Below are positions 47,868-59,746 of a stretch of DNA of 64,000 nt, one piece after another; the stretch's first letter is position 1, and the number at the start of each line of letters is the position of its first letter. Under the pieces are notes generated by a model. It saw only the letters and a list, made by a program, of their open reading frames with translations, was not told where the DNA came from and did not search any database. A program made the translations under genes and the position numbers. Origin of the DNA: Silene latifolia (Eukaryota > Streptophyta > Magnoliopsida > Caryophyllales > Caryophyllaceae); the NCBI RefSeq assembly GCF_048544455.1, contig NC_133534.1, positions 35,154,217 through 35,218,216 of the forward strand, in the 5' to 3' direction.

Positions 47868-48780
47868 ATGAGGATATCTAACATTGAACAACACAAGAGC
47901 CGCTGCGTTCTAGAGTTCTACGGCTAGGATATAGATGTCGTTAGATTAGCTGATTGAAATTAATTAACTACTATTCTATTCTTTCAACAAATTATCGTGA
48001 ACAAATTAGAAAAATGTTTCCCGCCGAAAAAGATAATGAAATTGTAATAGATGTTTGCTTGACTGTTGCTATAGTTCTTTTATTACTCTAGGTATACTCA
48101 TTGCTTAAGAGCTCAGAAGTGACTTGGGTTTCTTTGAGCTCGGATTAGTTTGGATGAAAATGTTCTCAATGGAAAAAAAAATTCTTTTATAAGCTAAGTA
48201 GAGTTTCCAATAAAATTGATTTTGTGGACGTGGCATAAATCCGCGATCCTAATGCACTGCATCACGTAGGAGTGAGTACATTCGTATACCTTATACGTTT
48301 TTAAAAACCGTATCGTATATACAATTTTTAAAATCACAAATTTGTTGATTCAAACCGTCTCGGTTTGACTGTATACCATGATTTCCATATTTCTGATTTT
48401 CGTATGCTTGGATACAGATTTCGAATGTTCAATTTTTTGGCATTCACGTTAAAAATGTATAACACAATAATAACATGTTTACTCTTACAAAAATTAGCAA
48501 ATTACTAATCCAAATTTAGTAAAATTTGATTTTACGAATGTTCAAAAAATTAGTGATATAATATTAAATTAAGGTCGCAATAATCAAATGAATCATTTTG
48601 TGAAGATCTTGAAAATATTAACCATGAAACTATCTATACTATATGTGATTAGGGAGACTAAGCTAAGCATTGACACTGAACATCATAAACTTAAATTAAT
48701 AACATAATACATGTTTAAATAACCAAGATTTTCAATTACAAATGCATTAGGAAAAAAGTAAAATGGGAAAATTAATGTAA
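47868..48780. other. U1 alpha sub-unit spacer
   Basis: Non-coding, matching 51463-52135 and 54250-54390 closely, and 12370-12560 more loosely. No gene seen. Confidence 0.6.
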
Positions 48781-49414
48781 TCCCCTATTTACTAAATGAA
48801 TAGGCAACCTCACAAATTTTCCCTCCAAAAAGCATTTTTCTAAATAAGGTAACTAATAATCATAATAATTTATTTCATTAACATATTATCTTTTCATTAA
48901 AATTAATCTTTTCATCAAATTATATTTTTTTTTACTAAACTCTAATCTATAATCTTTTAATTAAAATATTTTAATAAAAAAATTGTATCAAACTATGATT
49001 TATCAAATATTTTACTGATTTTATTATTTAAAAATGATTTGACTCAGATACTATGTATGAAACAAAATTATAAACCGTTTTAATTATTTTCGAGACAAAA
49101 AAATGAGACAATTGATAAAGTTGAATCATTAACTTTGCGTTATAAAAAAGATATTATTTACAAAAATACATTTCAACATGCTACTCAATTCTTTTAATTA
49201 ATTTTCACTTTCAACTTTTTATTTCTCAAAGCAAAATGCAATGATGAGAAAAATAAACAACTAATGAGATACCACTATCATATATCTAATTTAGTAAAAT
49301 AAAAATAAAAAATTATAAGCCGTGTATTTAATGTACGGGGTCTAACCTAATTAAGTAATATAAAAATCTCAATTCTATAAATACCGCGCATTTATTGCGC
49401 GGGATCTAAACTAG
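48781..49414 (+). mobile_element. nonautonomous Helitron 1
   Basis: It begins TCCCCTATTTAC and ends with the hairpin CCGCGCA-TTTAT-TGCGCGG followed by GATCTAAACTAG, i.e. the Helitron 5'-TC and CTRR-3' with a hairpin about 10 bases before the end. It sits between A and T without target duplication. The empty paralogous site (AATGTAATTATGC) is at 54385. 634 bases, no coding capacity. Confidence 0.9.
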
Positions 49415-49453
49415 TTATGCTTTAATTATTTAGTTGTTGTGAGATATTTTTTT

Positions 49454-49893
49454 GGGATATTCTCTCGTGTACCCCTAAACTTTTTCATTTTCTATGATAT
49501 ACCCCTCTTTTCATGCAAAAAAACTTTGACCGTCAATAACTCTTGGCTACAAGTTCAGAATACGATAACATTTTTTCCAAATTGACCGTCTTTAAGTGAT
49601 CTTCCGTTTGAAAAAAAAGTCACCGACGTCTCAACTCGTAGTCGGGAATTATGGTCGGTCAAATTTTATTCGTTAAAAAATGTTTGACCAACCATAACTA
49701 CCGGCTAAGAGTTCAAAAAGCGGTGAATTTTTTTTCCAAATTGAAGGCCTTGACGAGATAATTGGTTTGTAAAAAAAATTACCGTTTTCTAAACTCGTAA
49801 CAGAGAATTATTGTCGGTCAAAGTTTTTTTGCGAAAAACGAGGAGTACACCATAGAAAACGAAAAAGTTCAGGGGTACACGAGAGAATATCCC
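49454..49893. mobile_element. 440-base MITE with GGGATATTCTCTCG ends
   Basis: About 55-base terminal inverted repeats: GGGATATTCTCTCGTGTACC at the left and the complementary GGTACACGAGAGAATATCCC at the right. The inner part carries CGGTCAAA repeats in both orientations. The empty paralogous place is near 54415. A fragment of the same family is at 3668-3710. Confidence 0.85.
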
Positions 49894-51225
49894 ACATCCC
49901 TATTTTTTTTTGTGTATTTTTTTTAAAACGGCATCGGGAGTACTGTTTTATATTGCCCAAATTTAACACAAAATCTCCACTTTTGCCCCTATAGATTTCT
50001 TTCCCCTGACAACTATCTCTAATTTTAAAATCTTCATTACACCTTTAAGAATTTTTTTGATAATTAGGGTTATTTAGCAAACTAATTAGGGATTTAGGGT
50101 CCATTTCAAACTATTTTGGTCCAATGAATCCACGTCATCACTTTTTTTTTTTCCAGTTTTTATATAAAACAGCTAAAGTTCCTAGCAGCTTATATGTGTA
50201 CACTCTCCAACAACTAATATAAATTTTAGAAGAAAAAAAAAAAGAAATGAAACTGCCCAAGTTCTTGGCGGCTTTTTAAGTTCTGCAGATTTTTTCATTT
50301 TTAGAAAATAGAAAGAGGATAAGCCGTCTAGTTTCCTAGCGGCTTTACTATATCAGTACAAGCAAACACAGATTATACAAACTTAAAATGATACATATAA
50401 GCCACTAAGGAACTCAGCGACTTCAACTAAAAACTGGAAAAAAAAATAAACCGATGACGTGGACCCATTCACCCCAAATAGTTTAAAATCAACCCTAAAA
50501 GTCTAATTAATTTGCTAAATAACATTATTTAGCCAAAAAGTTCGACCCCTAACGTATATATGATGATTAAGATCAATCAAATGAAATTGCCCAGTTCAGC
50601 TAGAATGATATCAATTCATATTAAAAAAGATCTAACTTTTCAGTAAAAAAATTATGCATAAAGAAATCCACTCCATCTTCTCTTCAAGAAATCCAGAAAT
50701 TAGCAAATTGAATTTTCCCTTTTTCCCTGTTCATTTTATCTTTGTTTATTTTTGGTTTATTTTATTTATTTCTTTAGTCTTCTAATCAGATGGTAATCCG
50801 AGCTCATATAACAAAGGATGATGCCTTTTGTACTTGTCGTAGATGTGGTTATGGTAGGATTGTACTGATTGTCTACAATAGGACATTCACTGGTTGCCAA
50901 AGCGCTCTTGCTCCGTAATTTTCTTATTTCAAATGGTGATGTGTTTTCATTGCTTAATGCTAAATGATAAAAAGTACAATCGGTCACGAACTAGCAACAA
51001 AATTGTACTCGTAAATATTTTGGCAACATCGGGTGGTGCTTACAATCTTTCATGCCCCGTTCTACAATGTGCGTAGACCCATATTATTGCAAGTAGGAAA
51101 ATTGAAATAATGTATCAAATTTATCTTCTAACTTATGAATAGTGCCTCTAAAACAAACGTATACAATTCAATGGAATTGAGCAAGTATATGTAGTCAATA
51201 TAGCCAACAATTTTATGCTTAAGTT
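49894..51225. other. U1 alpha sub-unit spacer, second copy
   Basis: Non-coding; base-by-base similar to 45600-47630 minus the CACTA insertion. It contains the conserved block at 50800-50945. No gene seen. Confidence 0.6.
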
Positions 51226-51389
51226 GGATAGGGGCCGCGCGAACACAGGCCCCCACTAAAGCAAATAATGACGTAAACTTTTCCACATTGTGGAGATTTT
51301 AGGCGTGTGCATCTTCAAAGTGCAATGAAGACCACATGTCTAGGCCATGGACCTTCTTGATAGACCATTGACCTTGTCCAGGTAAGTAC
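51226..51389 (-). ncRNA. U1: U1 snRNA, copy 8 (alpha subtype)
   Basis: On the minus strand it starts GTACTTACCTGGACAAGGTC with splice-site pairing intact. Stem-loop I is GGTCTATCAAGAAGGTCC (T for G at the first loop base). Stem-loop II is TTCATTGCACTTTGAAG with a well closed stem. Several substitutions lie elsewhere (AAATCTCCAC and AAAAGTTTACGTC), including in the stretch before the Sm-like ATTATTTGCT, where T has become C. That makes this copy a weaker candidate for a working gene than copy 7. The promoter is complete. Confidence 0.87.
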
Positions 51390-51412
51390 TTAAAAATGAT
51401 ATTTTGTTTTGG

Positions 51413-51462
51413 TTTTATACCTTCTGTACCGAGTTATCTATTGTTCTCTTCCGATGTGGGAT
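51413..51462 (-). promoter_or_regulatory. U1 promoter (copy 8)
   Basis: On the minus strand, ATCCCACATCG (51452-51462) is a perfect USE and GTATAAAA (51412-51420 region) is the TATA box. Confidence 0.9.
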
Positions 51463-51669
51463 ATGAGGATATCTAACATTGAACAACACAAGAGCCGCTG
51501 CGTTCTAGAGTCCTACGGCTAGGATATAGATGTCGTTAGATTAGCTGATTGAAATTAGTTAACTACTATTCTATTCTTTCAACAAATTATCGTGAACAAA
51601 TTAGAAAAATGTTTCCTGCCGAAAAAGATAATGAAATTGTAATAGATGTTTGCTTGACTGTTGCTATAG

Positions 51670-51775
51670 TTCTTTCATTACTGTAGGTATACTCATTGCT
51701 TAAGAGCTCAGATGTGACTTGGTTCTTTCATTACTGTAGGTATACTCATTGCTTAAGAGCTCAGAAGTGACTTGG
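51670..51775. repeat. 53-base tandem duplication
   Basis: TTCTTTCATTACTGTAGGTA at 51670 recurs at 51723, and the following GCTTAAGAGCTCAGA also repeats. Copy 7's flank has only one copy, so this is a recent local duplication. Confidence 0.9.
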
Positions 51776-52135
51776 GTTTCTTTGAGTTCGGATTAGTTTG
51801 GATGAAAATGTTCTCAATGGAAAAAAAAATTGTTGACTCAAACCGATGATTGTATACCAGGATTACCATATATCTGATTTTCCTATGCTTGGATACAAAT
51901 TTCGAATGTTCAATTTTTGGCATTCACGTTAAATACGTGTAACACAATAATAACATGTTTACTCTTACAAAAATTAGCAAATTACTAACCCAAATTTAGT
52001 AAAATTTGATTTTATGAATGTTCAAAAAATTAGCGATATAATATTAAATTAAGGTCGCAACAATCAAATGAATCATTTTGTGAATATCTTGAAAATAATA
52101 ACCATGAAATTATCTATACTATATGTGTTGAACTT

Positions 52136-52351
52136 GATAGTTCATCATGATTATGATTTGATTAGATTGTAGTATTGAGAGAGAGAAACTGTATGAATTA
52201 TTCTGATTGTTTATAATGAATAGTGTAAGTACAATGTATGAGACAACTCATGCTTTTATATCATGAGTTAAACCGACTTGAAATTGGAATAACAACCCCT
52301 AACTAACTTCTAACAAACTTCTAACTAAGTTTGTTAGTATATATTCCATCA
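52136..52351 (-). repeat. 3' LTR of the Copia element
   Basis: 216 bases with TG...CA ends. The same sequence, partial and interrupted, is at 53878-54246. Confidence 0.88.
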
Positions 52352-54017
52352 CTCCTCAAGTTGGAGGGTGTGATAACAGACCCAACTTGGTCTGAAGAAG
52401 ATTTTGCTGAGGTTCATGGAAGGCTTTAGTAAAGATGTCGGCCGGTTGCTGCTTGGTAGGAACATATGAAAGACTTATGAGACCGACCTGGAGTTTCTCA
52501 TGCACGAAATGACAATCCAGATCAATATATTTCGTGCGTTCATGGAAGACGGGGTTCTTGGCAATGTGTATAGCAGCTTGGCTATCACACTTGACAGAAA
52601 TGGGTAGGATATTAGTGACATCAAGTTCATGGAGGAGCCTGCTCAACCATGCTAGTTCTGCAGTTAGTCTTCTTAAGGACCTATATTCTGCTTCAGCAGA
52701 AGATAAATACACAATCGGTTGTTTCTTAGATTTCCAGGAGATAAGTGATCCACCCCAAAAAGACTAGAAACCTCCTGGTTTTAGGACAAGTTGCCCAATC
52801 AGCATCACATAAACCTTCAAGGTGATAAGATGCTGAAGTATTCAGGAGAATGCCTTGGAGGGTCTTTGGAAATGTATTTCAATACATGGAGAGCAGCTAA
52901 CCAGTGTTGATCCCTTGGGAATGCCATGAACTGACTAAGTAACTGAACTGCAAATGCAATATCAGGCCTGGTGTTTGTAAGATAGTTTAGTTTTCCAACA
53001 CTTTTTCTATAGTCTGCTAGATTAGTTATTAGATTCCTTGAATCAACATTTAATATTAGTGTGGCATACAAAGGGCTATTAACAGGCCTTGTGCGATTAC
53101 AATGAAATTCTTTAAGTAGTTCAGTAGCAAACTTTCTTTGTGTTATAACCATACCACTCTTAACTCCGGTGAATTCCATTCTCAGAAAGTAGTTGATGCT
53201 ACCCAAATCCTTGATTTTGAATGCATCATCCAAATATTGCTTGAGGCTTTCAATTTCTTGAGTATTGTCCCCAATCATGAGTATATCATCAACATAAATG
53301 GCTAGGTAAAGAACTTTGCCATCTGTCTTCTTTGAGAAAAGAGAATAATCATTTAAAGACTGCTGATATCCTTTCTTTCTTAATGCTTGACTAAGCTTAG
53401 CATTCCATTGCCTAGAAGCTTGTTTGAGGCTATATATGGACCTTTCTAGCTTGCAAACCATATTTGGTTGAGAAACCTTTAAACCAGGAGAGATTTTCAT
53501 ATAGACCTCCTCGTGTAAATCTCCATGCAGAAAAGCATTATTAACATCTAACTGACTTAACTGCCAACCTTTCTTGACTGCAACTGCAACCAGTGTCCTG
53601 ATGGTGGTCAGTTTCACAACGGGAGAAAATGTTTCATTGTAGTCAATGTCCACTTTCTGAGTAAAACCCTTAACTACTAGTCTGGCTTTGTACCTTTTAA
53701 TGGTACCATCTGATTTGTGTTTGACTTTAAAGACCCACTTGCAAGATATGGCCTTCTTGCCAGTGGGGAGAGGAACAAGAGACCAGGTTCCATTGACCTG
53801 TAAGGCTTTGAACTCTGCTGCAATAGCTGCTTGCCATTCAGGAAACTTGGCTGCCTCATCATAATTTCTTGGTTCTTGTATGAATTATTCTGATTGATTA
53901 TAATGAATAGTGTAAGTACAATGTATGAAACAACTCATGCTTTTATATCATGAGTTAAACCGACTTGAAGTAGGAATAACAACCCCTAACTAACTTCTAA
54001 TTAAGTTTGTTTTTTTT

Positions 54018-54222
54018 TATTAAGAAAGGGTAAAACCCGGCGACCTACAGCGAGTAGAGTCACAAATAAAAGTTCACAAGAAATTGAAAAAACCAAGACA
54101 ACTACAACAATGAATCCTTTCAAAAAAAAAAAAAAAAACAGAAGCCTTGCATATTGGGTTCAAGCACCAACTCTCGGAGCCCTTCTTTCCATAATTCTTT
54201 GTTCCTTCCATGACCGTAACTA
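54018..54222 (-). mobile_element. small retroposon with A-rich tail (antisense)
   Basis: It is inserted in the right LTR of the Copia element between repeats of TAAGTTTGTT / TAACTAAGTTTGTT. A T-run at the left (54009-54018) is the A-tail seen from the other strand, and there is an inner A-run at 54124-54140. SINE or short LINE 3' end; family not recognised. Confidence 0.55.
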
Positions 54223-54246
54223 AGTTTGTTAGTATATATTCCATCA

Positions 54247-54719
54247 ATATGTGATTAGGGAGACTAAGCTAAGCATTGACACTGAACACCATAAACTTAA
54301 ATTAATAACATAATATATGTTTAAATAACCAAGATTTTCAATGTTAATACAAATGCATTAGGAAAAAGCAAAATGGGAAAATTAATGTAATTATGCTTTA
54401 ATTATTTAGTTTATGTGAGATATTTTTTGTGTGTATTTTTTTTAAAAACCGCATGGGAAACTGTATATTTGATTTTGTTTTTACCCAACCGGACCGAATA
54501 CTGCTTCAAAGAAATTGTATCGTATACATGGAAATTCATGTAGCTAAAACTGTATTACCATATCGTTTTCGCATACATGGAATTGGACTTACAGTTTTTA
54601 TAATCTTGCACGTCAATGTCACCATATCATCAAGACATTCTGAAGGTAATATTTGTTGGGGAAAAATTATTGTGTCCTCCCGGAGGACCGTACTCTTTAT
54701 ACTTAAGTCATTATAATAA
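54247..54719. other. third copy of the U1 alpha sub-unit spacer
   Basis: GTGATTAGGGAGACTAAGC and ACCGGACCGAATACTGCTTC match 48640 and 45390. Non-coding. It continues after the solo LTR at 56045. Confidence 0.6.
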
Positions 54720-54724
54720 GGGTA

Positions 54725-56044
54725 TGCAATGACCCGAAAAAAAATAAATAGCGAAAATAATATACACGAACTTGTTATACAGACGTATCATATTGCCTAA
54801 GACATATCATGTATTAGTCTTATATATGAGATATTTTGAATAGATAGACTTGTTACCTTCTTAGATATGTATAACATTACTTAGCACCTAAGTTTTCATA
54901 AGATGGCAAAGTAAACTTGAGTACGTACTACGTAAGTACATGACAAATGCATTTATCCATTTCATTAATCATCACGTAGCTAGGAGATAGGATAGACATG
55001 GAGATATCAATTAGTATTTGTAAACCGCCTCATGAAGGCTATAAATACACCCCAGTTCACCATTATTTTTATGGAACTCAAACAGAAGAGACCAAAGATA
55101 CAAATAGAAAGGGGTTTGAGTGCTTCTTAATACGAATAGAATTATGAGAGAGACGCTTTATAAATAAGGTATGATTTCGGGACCCTTTGTCGATATAAGT
55201 AATTGTTTACATTCGAAATAAGATATTAGAAATAACATGTTACATTAGTTTCATTCTTAATTTCATCTTATGAATGTTATACTGCTCACATGTTATATTA
55301 GTTACCGTCTTATGAATATATGATTGTGATAAGGGTACTGTTTTTATAATGCATCATTGGCCAATTGTAGCATTCGGAATACGATTACGGAAGAGAGATG
55401 ACATTACAAATTTAACCTGTGTACATGGAAGGGGGCACTGCCCCATGTGAACTATAAGGTTCTGATTATTACTGGTGAAAGTGTCAGGGGGTTTACACGG
55501 GTCTTAGACCTGGGATCCTGTGTACATGGAGGAGGGCTTAGCCTAGGGGAGTTTCTACTCTGTAATGTCTCTCTATTCAGTAATGGTAGACCGGTATAAT
55601 TGTAAAGTGAGTTATTACATGCTGAAATGACAGGTTGTGCATGTCTATTTAATAATTATTATTCGACTGTGTTCATGTGACCTATTTTTAATCCTTGTTC
55701 GACCAGGAAGAAGTATAAATATTAAAATGGAGGTAAGTAGGGCCGGTGGAGGTGATCGGAGTCATACTCAGCATGTGGTTGGCTGATTCCGTTACTTTCA
55801 TTCTTTTTCAGGTACAAGCGTCGGGGGAAGAACAAGTGTGAGGATTTTCAGATGACTTAATAGGATGAATATGTAATAGAGTTATTAGTTTTTTATCTTT
55901 AAAAAGTGTATTTATCTTTATACTTGTAATAGCCTTGTATTTTCCAGATGGGAAATACGGCAGTGGCCCTATAATTCCGTTGCTGTCTATTATTAATAAA
56001 AAGAACTATTTTGAGCTGCATGTCTGCTTTTCGGGGGCGTTACA
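54725..56044. mobile_element. solo LTR, 1.3 kb
   Basis: It starts TGCAATGACCCGAAAAA, ends CGGGGGCGTTACA and has target duplication GGGTA (54720-54724 and 56045-56049). GGCTATAAATACACC near 55038 may be its promoter TATA. The ends resemble chromovirus (Tekay/Del-like) LTRs. The paralogous site at 45594 is empty. Confidence 0.87.
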
Positions 56045-56288
56045 GGGTACTGCTTTATATCGCCCGAGTTTTACTACATATCGCCCAAATTTAACACAAC
56101 ATTTCCACTTTTGCCCCTATTGATTTCTTCTTCCTTGACAATATCTCTAATTTTAAAATCTTCATTACACCTCTAAGAATTTTTTGGATAATTGGGGTTA
56201 TTTAGCAAACTAATTAGGGATTTAGGATCCATTTCAAACTATTTTGGTCCGGTGGGTTCACGTCATCACTTTTTTTTTCCAGTTTTTA

Positions 56289-56644
56289 GACTATGTCTAT
56301 CAATAACATTCACCAAAAGAAGACAAAAAAAAAATCATCATAAAGTAATAATAAAATAAGCCTTGATGGAAAAAAAATCGCAACATTGTGTTATGCTGCA
56401 ACACTAGGCTGTGACATTGTGATTTCTCATTTTTTGCCACTTGTCAACTACTTAATGGGTAATATTATTAGAGATATAAAAGGTGTGATATAATAATAAT
56501 AAAAGTGAATGTCATGATAAAATTATTGATAAAGTGAACAAATTGAGAGTGAATGTCATTGAGGTAGAAAAATTATAAAATGGTGAGAATATTAGTTTTA
56601 TATTCACAACACTCACATTACAAATGTTATTGATGTATATAGTC
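56289..56644. mobile_element. Tourist-like MITE with GACTAT ends
   Basis: GACTATGTCTATCAATAACA at the left and the inverted GACTATATACATCAATAACA at the right, flanked by TTA (56286-56288 and 56645-56647). Empty paralogous sites are at 46540 and 50155. 356 bases, no coding capacity. Confidence 0.88.
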
Positions 56645-57130
56645 TTATATAAAACCGCTAAAGATCCTAGCAGCTTATATGTGTACACTTTCGAACAGCT
56701 AATATAAATTTTAGAAGGAAAAAAAAAGAAATGAAACTGCCCAAGTTCTTGGCGGCTTTTTAAGTTTTGCATAATCGACTTCAATACCACATGCATGCTG
56801 CAGCTTTTTTCACTTTTAGAAAATAGAAAGAGGATAAGCCGTCTAGTTTCCTAGCGGCGTTACTATATCAGTACAAGCAAACACACATTACACAAACTTA
56901 AAATGATAAGATATAAGCCACTAAGGAACTCAGCGGCTTCAGCTAAAAACTGGAAAAATAAAATAAACCGATAACGTGGACCCATTCACCCCAAATAGTT
57001 TAAAATAAACCCTAAAAGTCTAATTAATTTTCTAATAACACTATTTAGCCAAAAAGTTCGACCCCTAAAGTATATATGATGATTAAGATCAATCAAATAA
57101 AATTGCCCAGTTCAGCAAGGATGATATCAA

Positions 57131-58061
57131 TCCCCCTTAAACTAAAAGAATAAGAGATTCTCAAGTTTTCCCGCCTAAATGAGTTGCTCTATATTGGGCT
57201 TTGGGCTTCATTATATCCTATCTTTGACTAGGTATACTGATTTATTTCATACAATAAATAATTCTATGACATTTAAAAAGGGAATAATATTTTTTCAACT
57301 TGCATTCCCCTTTATTTTTTACTACTAAGAGAATAAAAATTTTCAATAGTTTTCCTTCCAAAAAGAAGTTGGCTAAATAAGGAAACAAAACTCTATTTTT
57401 ATTAAATTATTATCTTTTAGTTAAGATATACTCCATCCGTTCTGGTCATTTGTTATCTATTTCCATTTTAAGGTGTATCAGTGAATTGTTATCTATTTCT
57501 ACTTTTGGTAAGTTTTATATGTAAAAGGTAGTGTGCAAGTGGACGAAATGATAATATTATATTACTTTGTTAGACATCCACTTGCATTTCATTGGTCTTT
57601 GTGCTAAATACAATACAATATTATAATTTTTTTTAATTAAATTATAATCTTTTAATTTAAAAATAAAACAAAACTGGTATAAATTTAAAATTTGTATATG
57701 AAAAACCGAAAAATTTGATATTATTAGTTTCGCATAATTTTTTTTTACCAAGTACGAGTATTTAGTTCGTATAAAAAAATTAGGAACTTATATTATTAAT
57801 TTCTTGACAAAAAAAAAACTTTAAAATTATTTGAGATAATTTATAAATTGAAATCATTAGTTTTGTGATGAAAAATTTCATTAAAATATACATTTCATGA
57901 ATTTACTTTATTCTTTTAATTAATTTTTCATTTCAATTTTTTATTCTCATATTAAAATATGAAAAATTAATAATACGTCAATTTTAAATCTTAAATAATA
58001 CATTATAAAGTAAGTAAAAGATCTATGAATACCGCGCATGTATGCGCGGGATCCATACTAG
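57131..58061 (+). mobile_element. nonautonomous Helitron 2
   Basis: It begins TCCCCCTTAAAC and ends with the hairpin CCGCGCAT-GT-ATGCGCGG followed by GATCCATACTAG. It sits between A and T with no duplication; empty paralogous sites ATCAATTCATATTAAAA are at 47010 and 50610. It contains a one-ended Stowaway-like start (ACTCCATCCGTTCTGGTCAT, 57430). Same family as Helitron 1 by the 3' end. Confidence 0.9.
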
Positions 58062-59187
58062 TTCATATTAAAAAAGATCTAACATTTCAGTAAAAAATCA
58101 TGCATAAAGAAATCCACTCCATCTTTTCTTCATGAAATCCAGAAATTAGCAAATTGAAAATCATCATTAAAACTAAATTATTCAAGTGATAATGTAATTA
58201 TCTGATATAAAACAAAAGCCTTTTATCTTCATCTTAATCATCTCATTAAACGACATCAACAAACTGTTTCCAACTCGTTGTACTTTGGTAGTCATTCATC
58301 AAAAGTCAAAACCTACTACACGCATCACCATAAACCGATCGTGTATGCACAGGTAGCAGGATTCGAGCATAGGGTATTAGGTTGGGAACCAAAGCCTTTT
58401 ACCATTGAACCACAGTGTCTATTGTACATTTAATGAGATAACATTTTCTTATTAGCTATTCAGCAATATTTAGGGTAGCAAAAATCCGTCTTCTAAATCA
58501 ATTTTTTAAAGTTTGGGGTAGCGACCGCCACCCCTTGCTACTAGGTGGCTTCGCCCCTGCGTGTATGGCACATGACGCAACTAAGGAATGTTCGTGTGGC
58601 ACACACGACCTGACCACTGCTCGTTCGTTCAGGGCACACGACCTGACCATGTTCAGCTTCGTGTCTCGCGTAAATCGTGATCGTGGCAGTTACGTAAAAA
58701 TCACACGAACAACACCATCACTTTATAGCTACCCAACGAGCAACATTCTCGTTTCTTAAATAATTGAGGATAATTGTTGGCTATATGAATTTCTAAAACA
58801 TCGCTAAAAAACGATTTATCAAATTTAAGTTTGTTCTTTGGTTTCAATTTTTCAGAAAATCCAAGTTGGATAGCTATGTGCCTATGTGCATGATATTTGG
58901 TTTCAATTCTAGATTATGTTGTTGTCAATGCTCTTCTAGCTAGATGCAAAATGTTCTTGGTGTTAGAGATGGAGATTAAGATGTTTTGAGCAAGGTGTGC
59001 GGAGAATGAGATTAATGTAAAGGGTAAACTAGTCTTTTGTTTAGGCGACATTAGTAATTCTCGGATGATAAAAAGAAAAAGGTGTATAATTATTCCATTT
59101 GGTAGATTGTCTTTAGACGTAAAGAGGACGGTTCTTCCGGAGAACACAATCCCTGAGTCGTTTGTTGCAGCCTATAGAGTTGGTGGG
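58062..59187. other. unit C spacer followed by unrecognised repeat-like DNA
   Basis: 58062-58158 continues the unit. 58158-59160 has no counterpart in the other units. GGTAGCGACCGCCACCCCTT (58518) resembles a common plant element end, and CACACGACCTGACCA repeats at 58600-58645. No coding recognised. Confidence 0.4.
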
Positions 59188-59446
59188 TATGTATTCAGTG
59201 CGTCTTGCTTCAGACCATTGCATTTGGTCTGAAATAAGACCGACATGTTATCATTTGACAGTAAAATGTTTGTATTTTTCTGATAACATGTTACCATTAT
59301 TTTTCCCACTATTTTCAGGGTAAAAAGTGACAGCTCTAATGATAACATTTTATAGATTCACCGTTTACATTTTATTAAAAAATGGCAATATTTTATCGGT
59401 CTTATTTCAGACGGGAAAAGTGCCCGTCTGAAATAAAATTTTGCGG
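59188..59446. mobile_element. probable MITE with TTTCAGACGGG/CCCGTCTGAAA motifs
   Basis: Absent from the paralogous point at 13215, where GAGTTGAGTGTAGTTTCAAT continues. GGTCTGAAATAAGACCG and CGGTCTTATTTCAGACGG face each other. Borders are approximate. Confidence 0.5.
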
Positions 59447-59508
59447 TATTTCAATTGTAATGTCACTAGCCAACTTCATATATGTCGTTTTGATTTTAAC
59501 TTTAAGTT

Positions 59509-59672
59509 GGATAGGTGCCGCGCGAACGCAGGCCCCCATTATAACAAATAATGACGTAGAATCTCCCACACCGGGGAGATCTTAGGCATGTGCATCTTCA
59601 GAGTGCAATAAGGACCACATGCCTAGGCAATGGACCTTCTTGATCGCCCATTGACCTCGTCCAGGTATGTAC
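59509..59672 (-). ncRNA. U1: U1 snRNA, copy 9 (beta subtype) with changed 5' end
   Basis: On the minus strand it starts GTACATACCTGGACGAGGTC, the same U-to-A change at base 5 as copy 5. Stem-loop I is GGGCGATCAAGAAGGTCC with an intact U1-70K loop. Stem-loop II has ATTGCAC. ATTATTTGTT and the stem GGGGGCCTGCGTTCGCGCGG follow. Directly downstream CA-N6-AGTTAAA fits the plant 3' box exactly. With a good USE and TATA this is the stronger of the two variant copies. Its target preference for GUAUGU 5' splice sites is inferred from base pairing. It lies 0.64 kb from the end of the MUCI70-like gene, on the same strand. Confidence 0.9.
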
Positions 59673-59696
59673 CTATTACTGTTGTTTTCTTTTGTT

Positions 59697-59746
59697 TTTA
59701 TATCTGTCGTGACGAGTCATCTCTCGTACTCCTCCAATGTGGGATA
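59697..59746 (-). promoter_or_regulatory. U1 promoter (copy 9)
   Basis: On the minus strand, ATCCCACATTG (59735-59745) is the USE with one mismatch and GATATAAA (59697-59704) is the TATA box; polymerase II spacing. Confidence 0.87.

Larger units (their letters stand above)
52136..54246 (-). mobile_element. Ty1/Copia LTR element, internally deleted
   Basis: It begins TGTTGAACTTGATAG, ends TATATTCCATCA and is flanked by the 5-base duplication ATATG (52131-52135 and 54247-54251). The left (3') LTR is 52136-52351; the right LTR is partial (about 53878-54246) and holds a small retroposon. Minus-strand pol remnants are reverse transcriptase (53653-52817, with AIYVDDILMIG) and RNase H (52712-52356). 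Gag, protease and integrase are absent. It is broken; only about 2.1 kb remains. The empty paralogous site is at 48637 (CTATATGTGATTAGGG). Confidence 0.9.

Noticed and set aside
58370-58440. tRNA-like stretch (GGATTCGAGC, GGGTATTAGG)
   Set aside because: No cloverleaf, and no A and B box at proper distance; it looks like transposon or primer-site debris.
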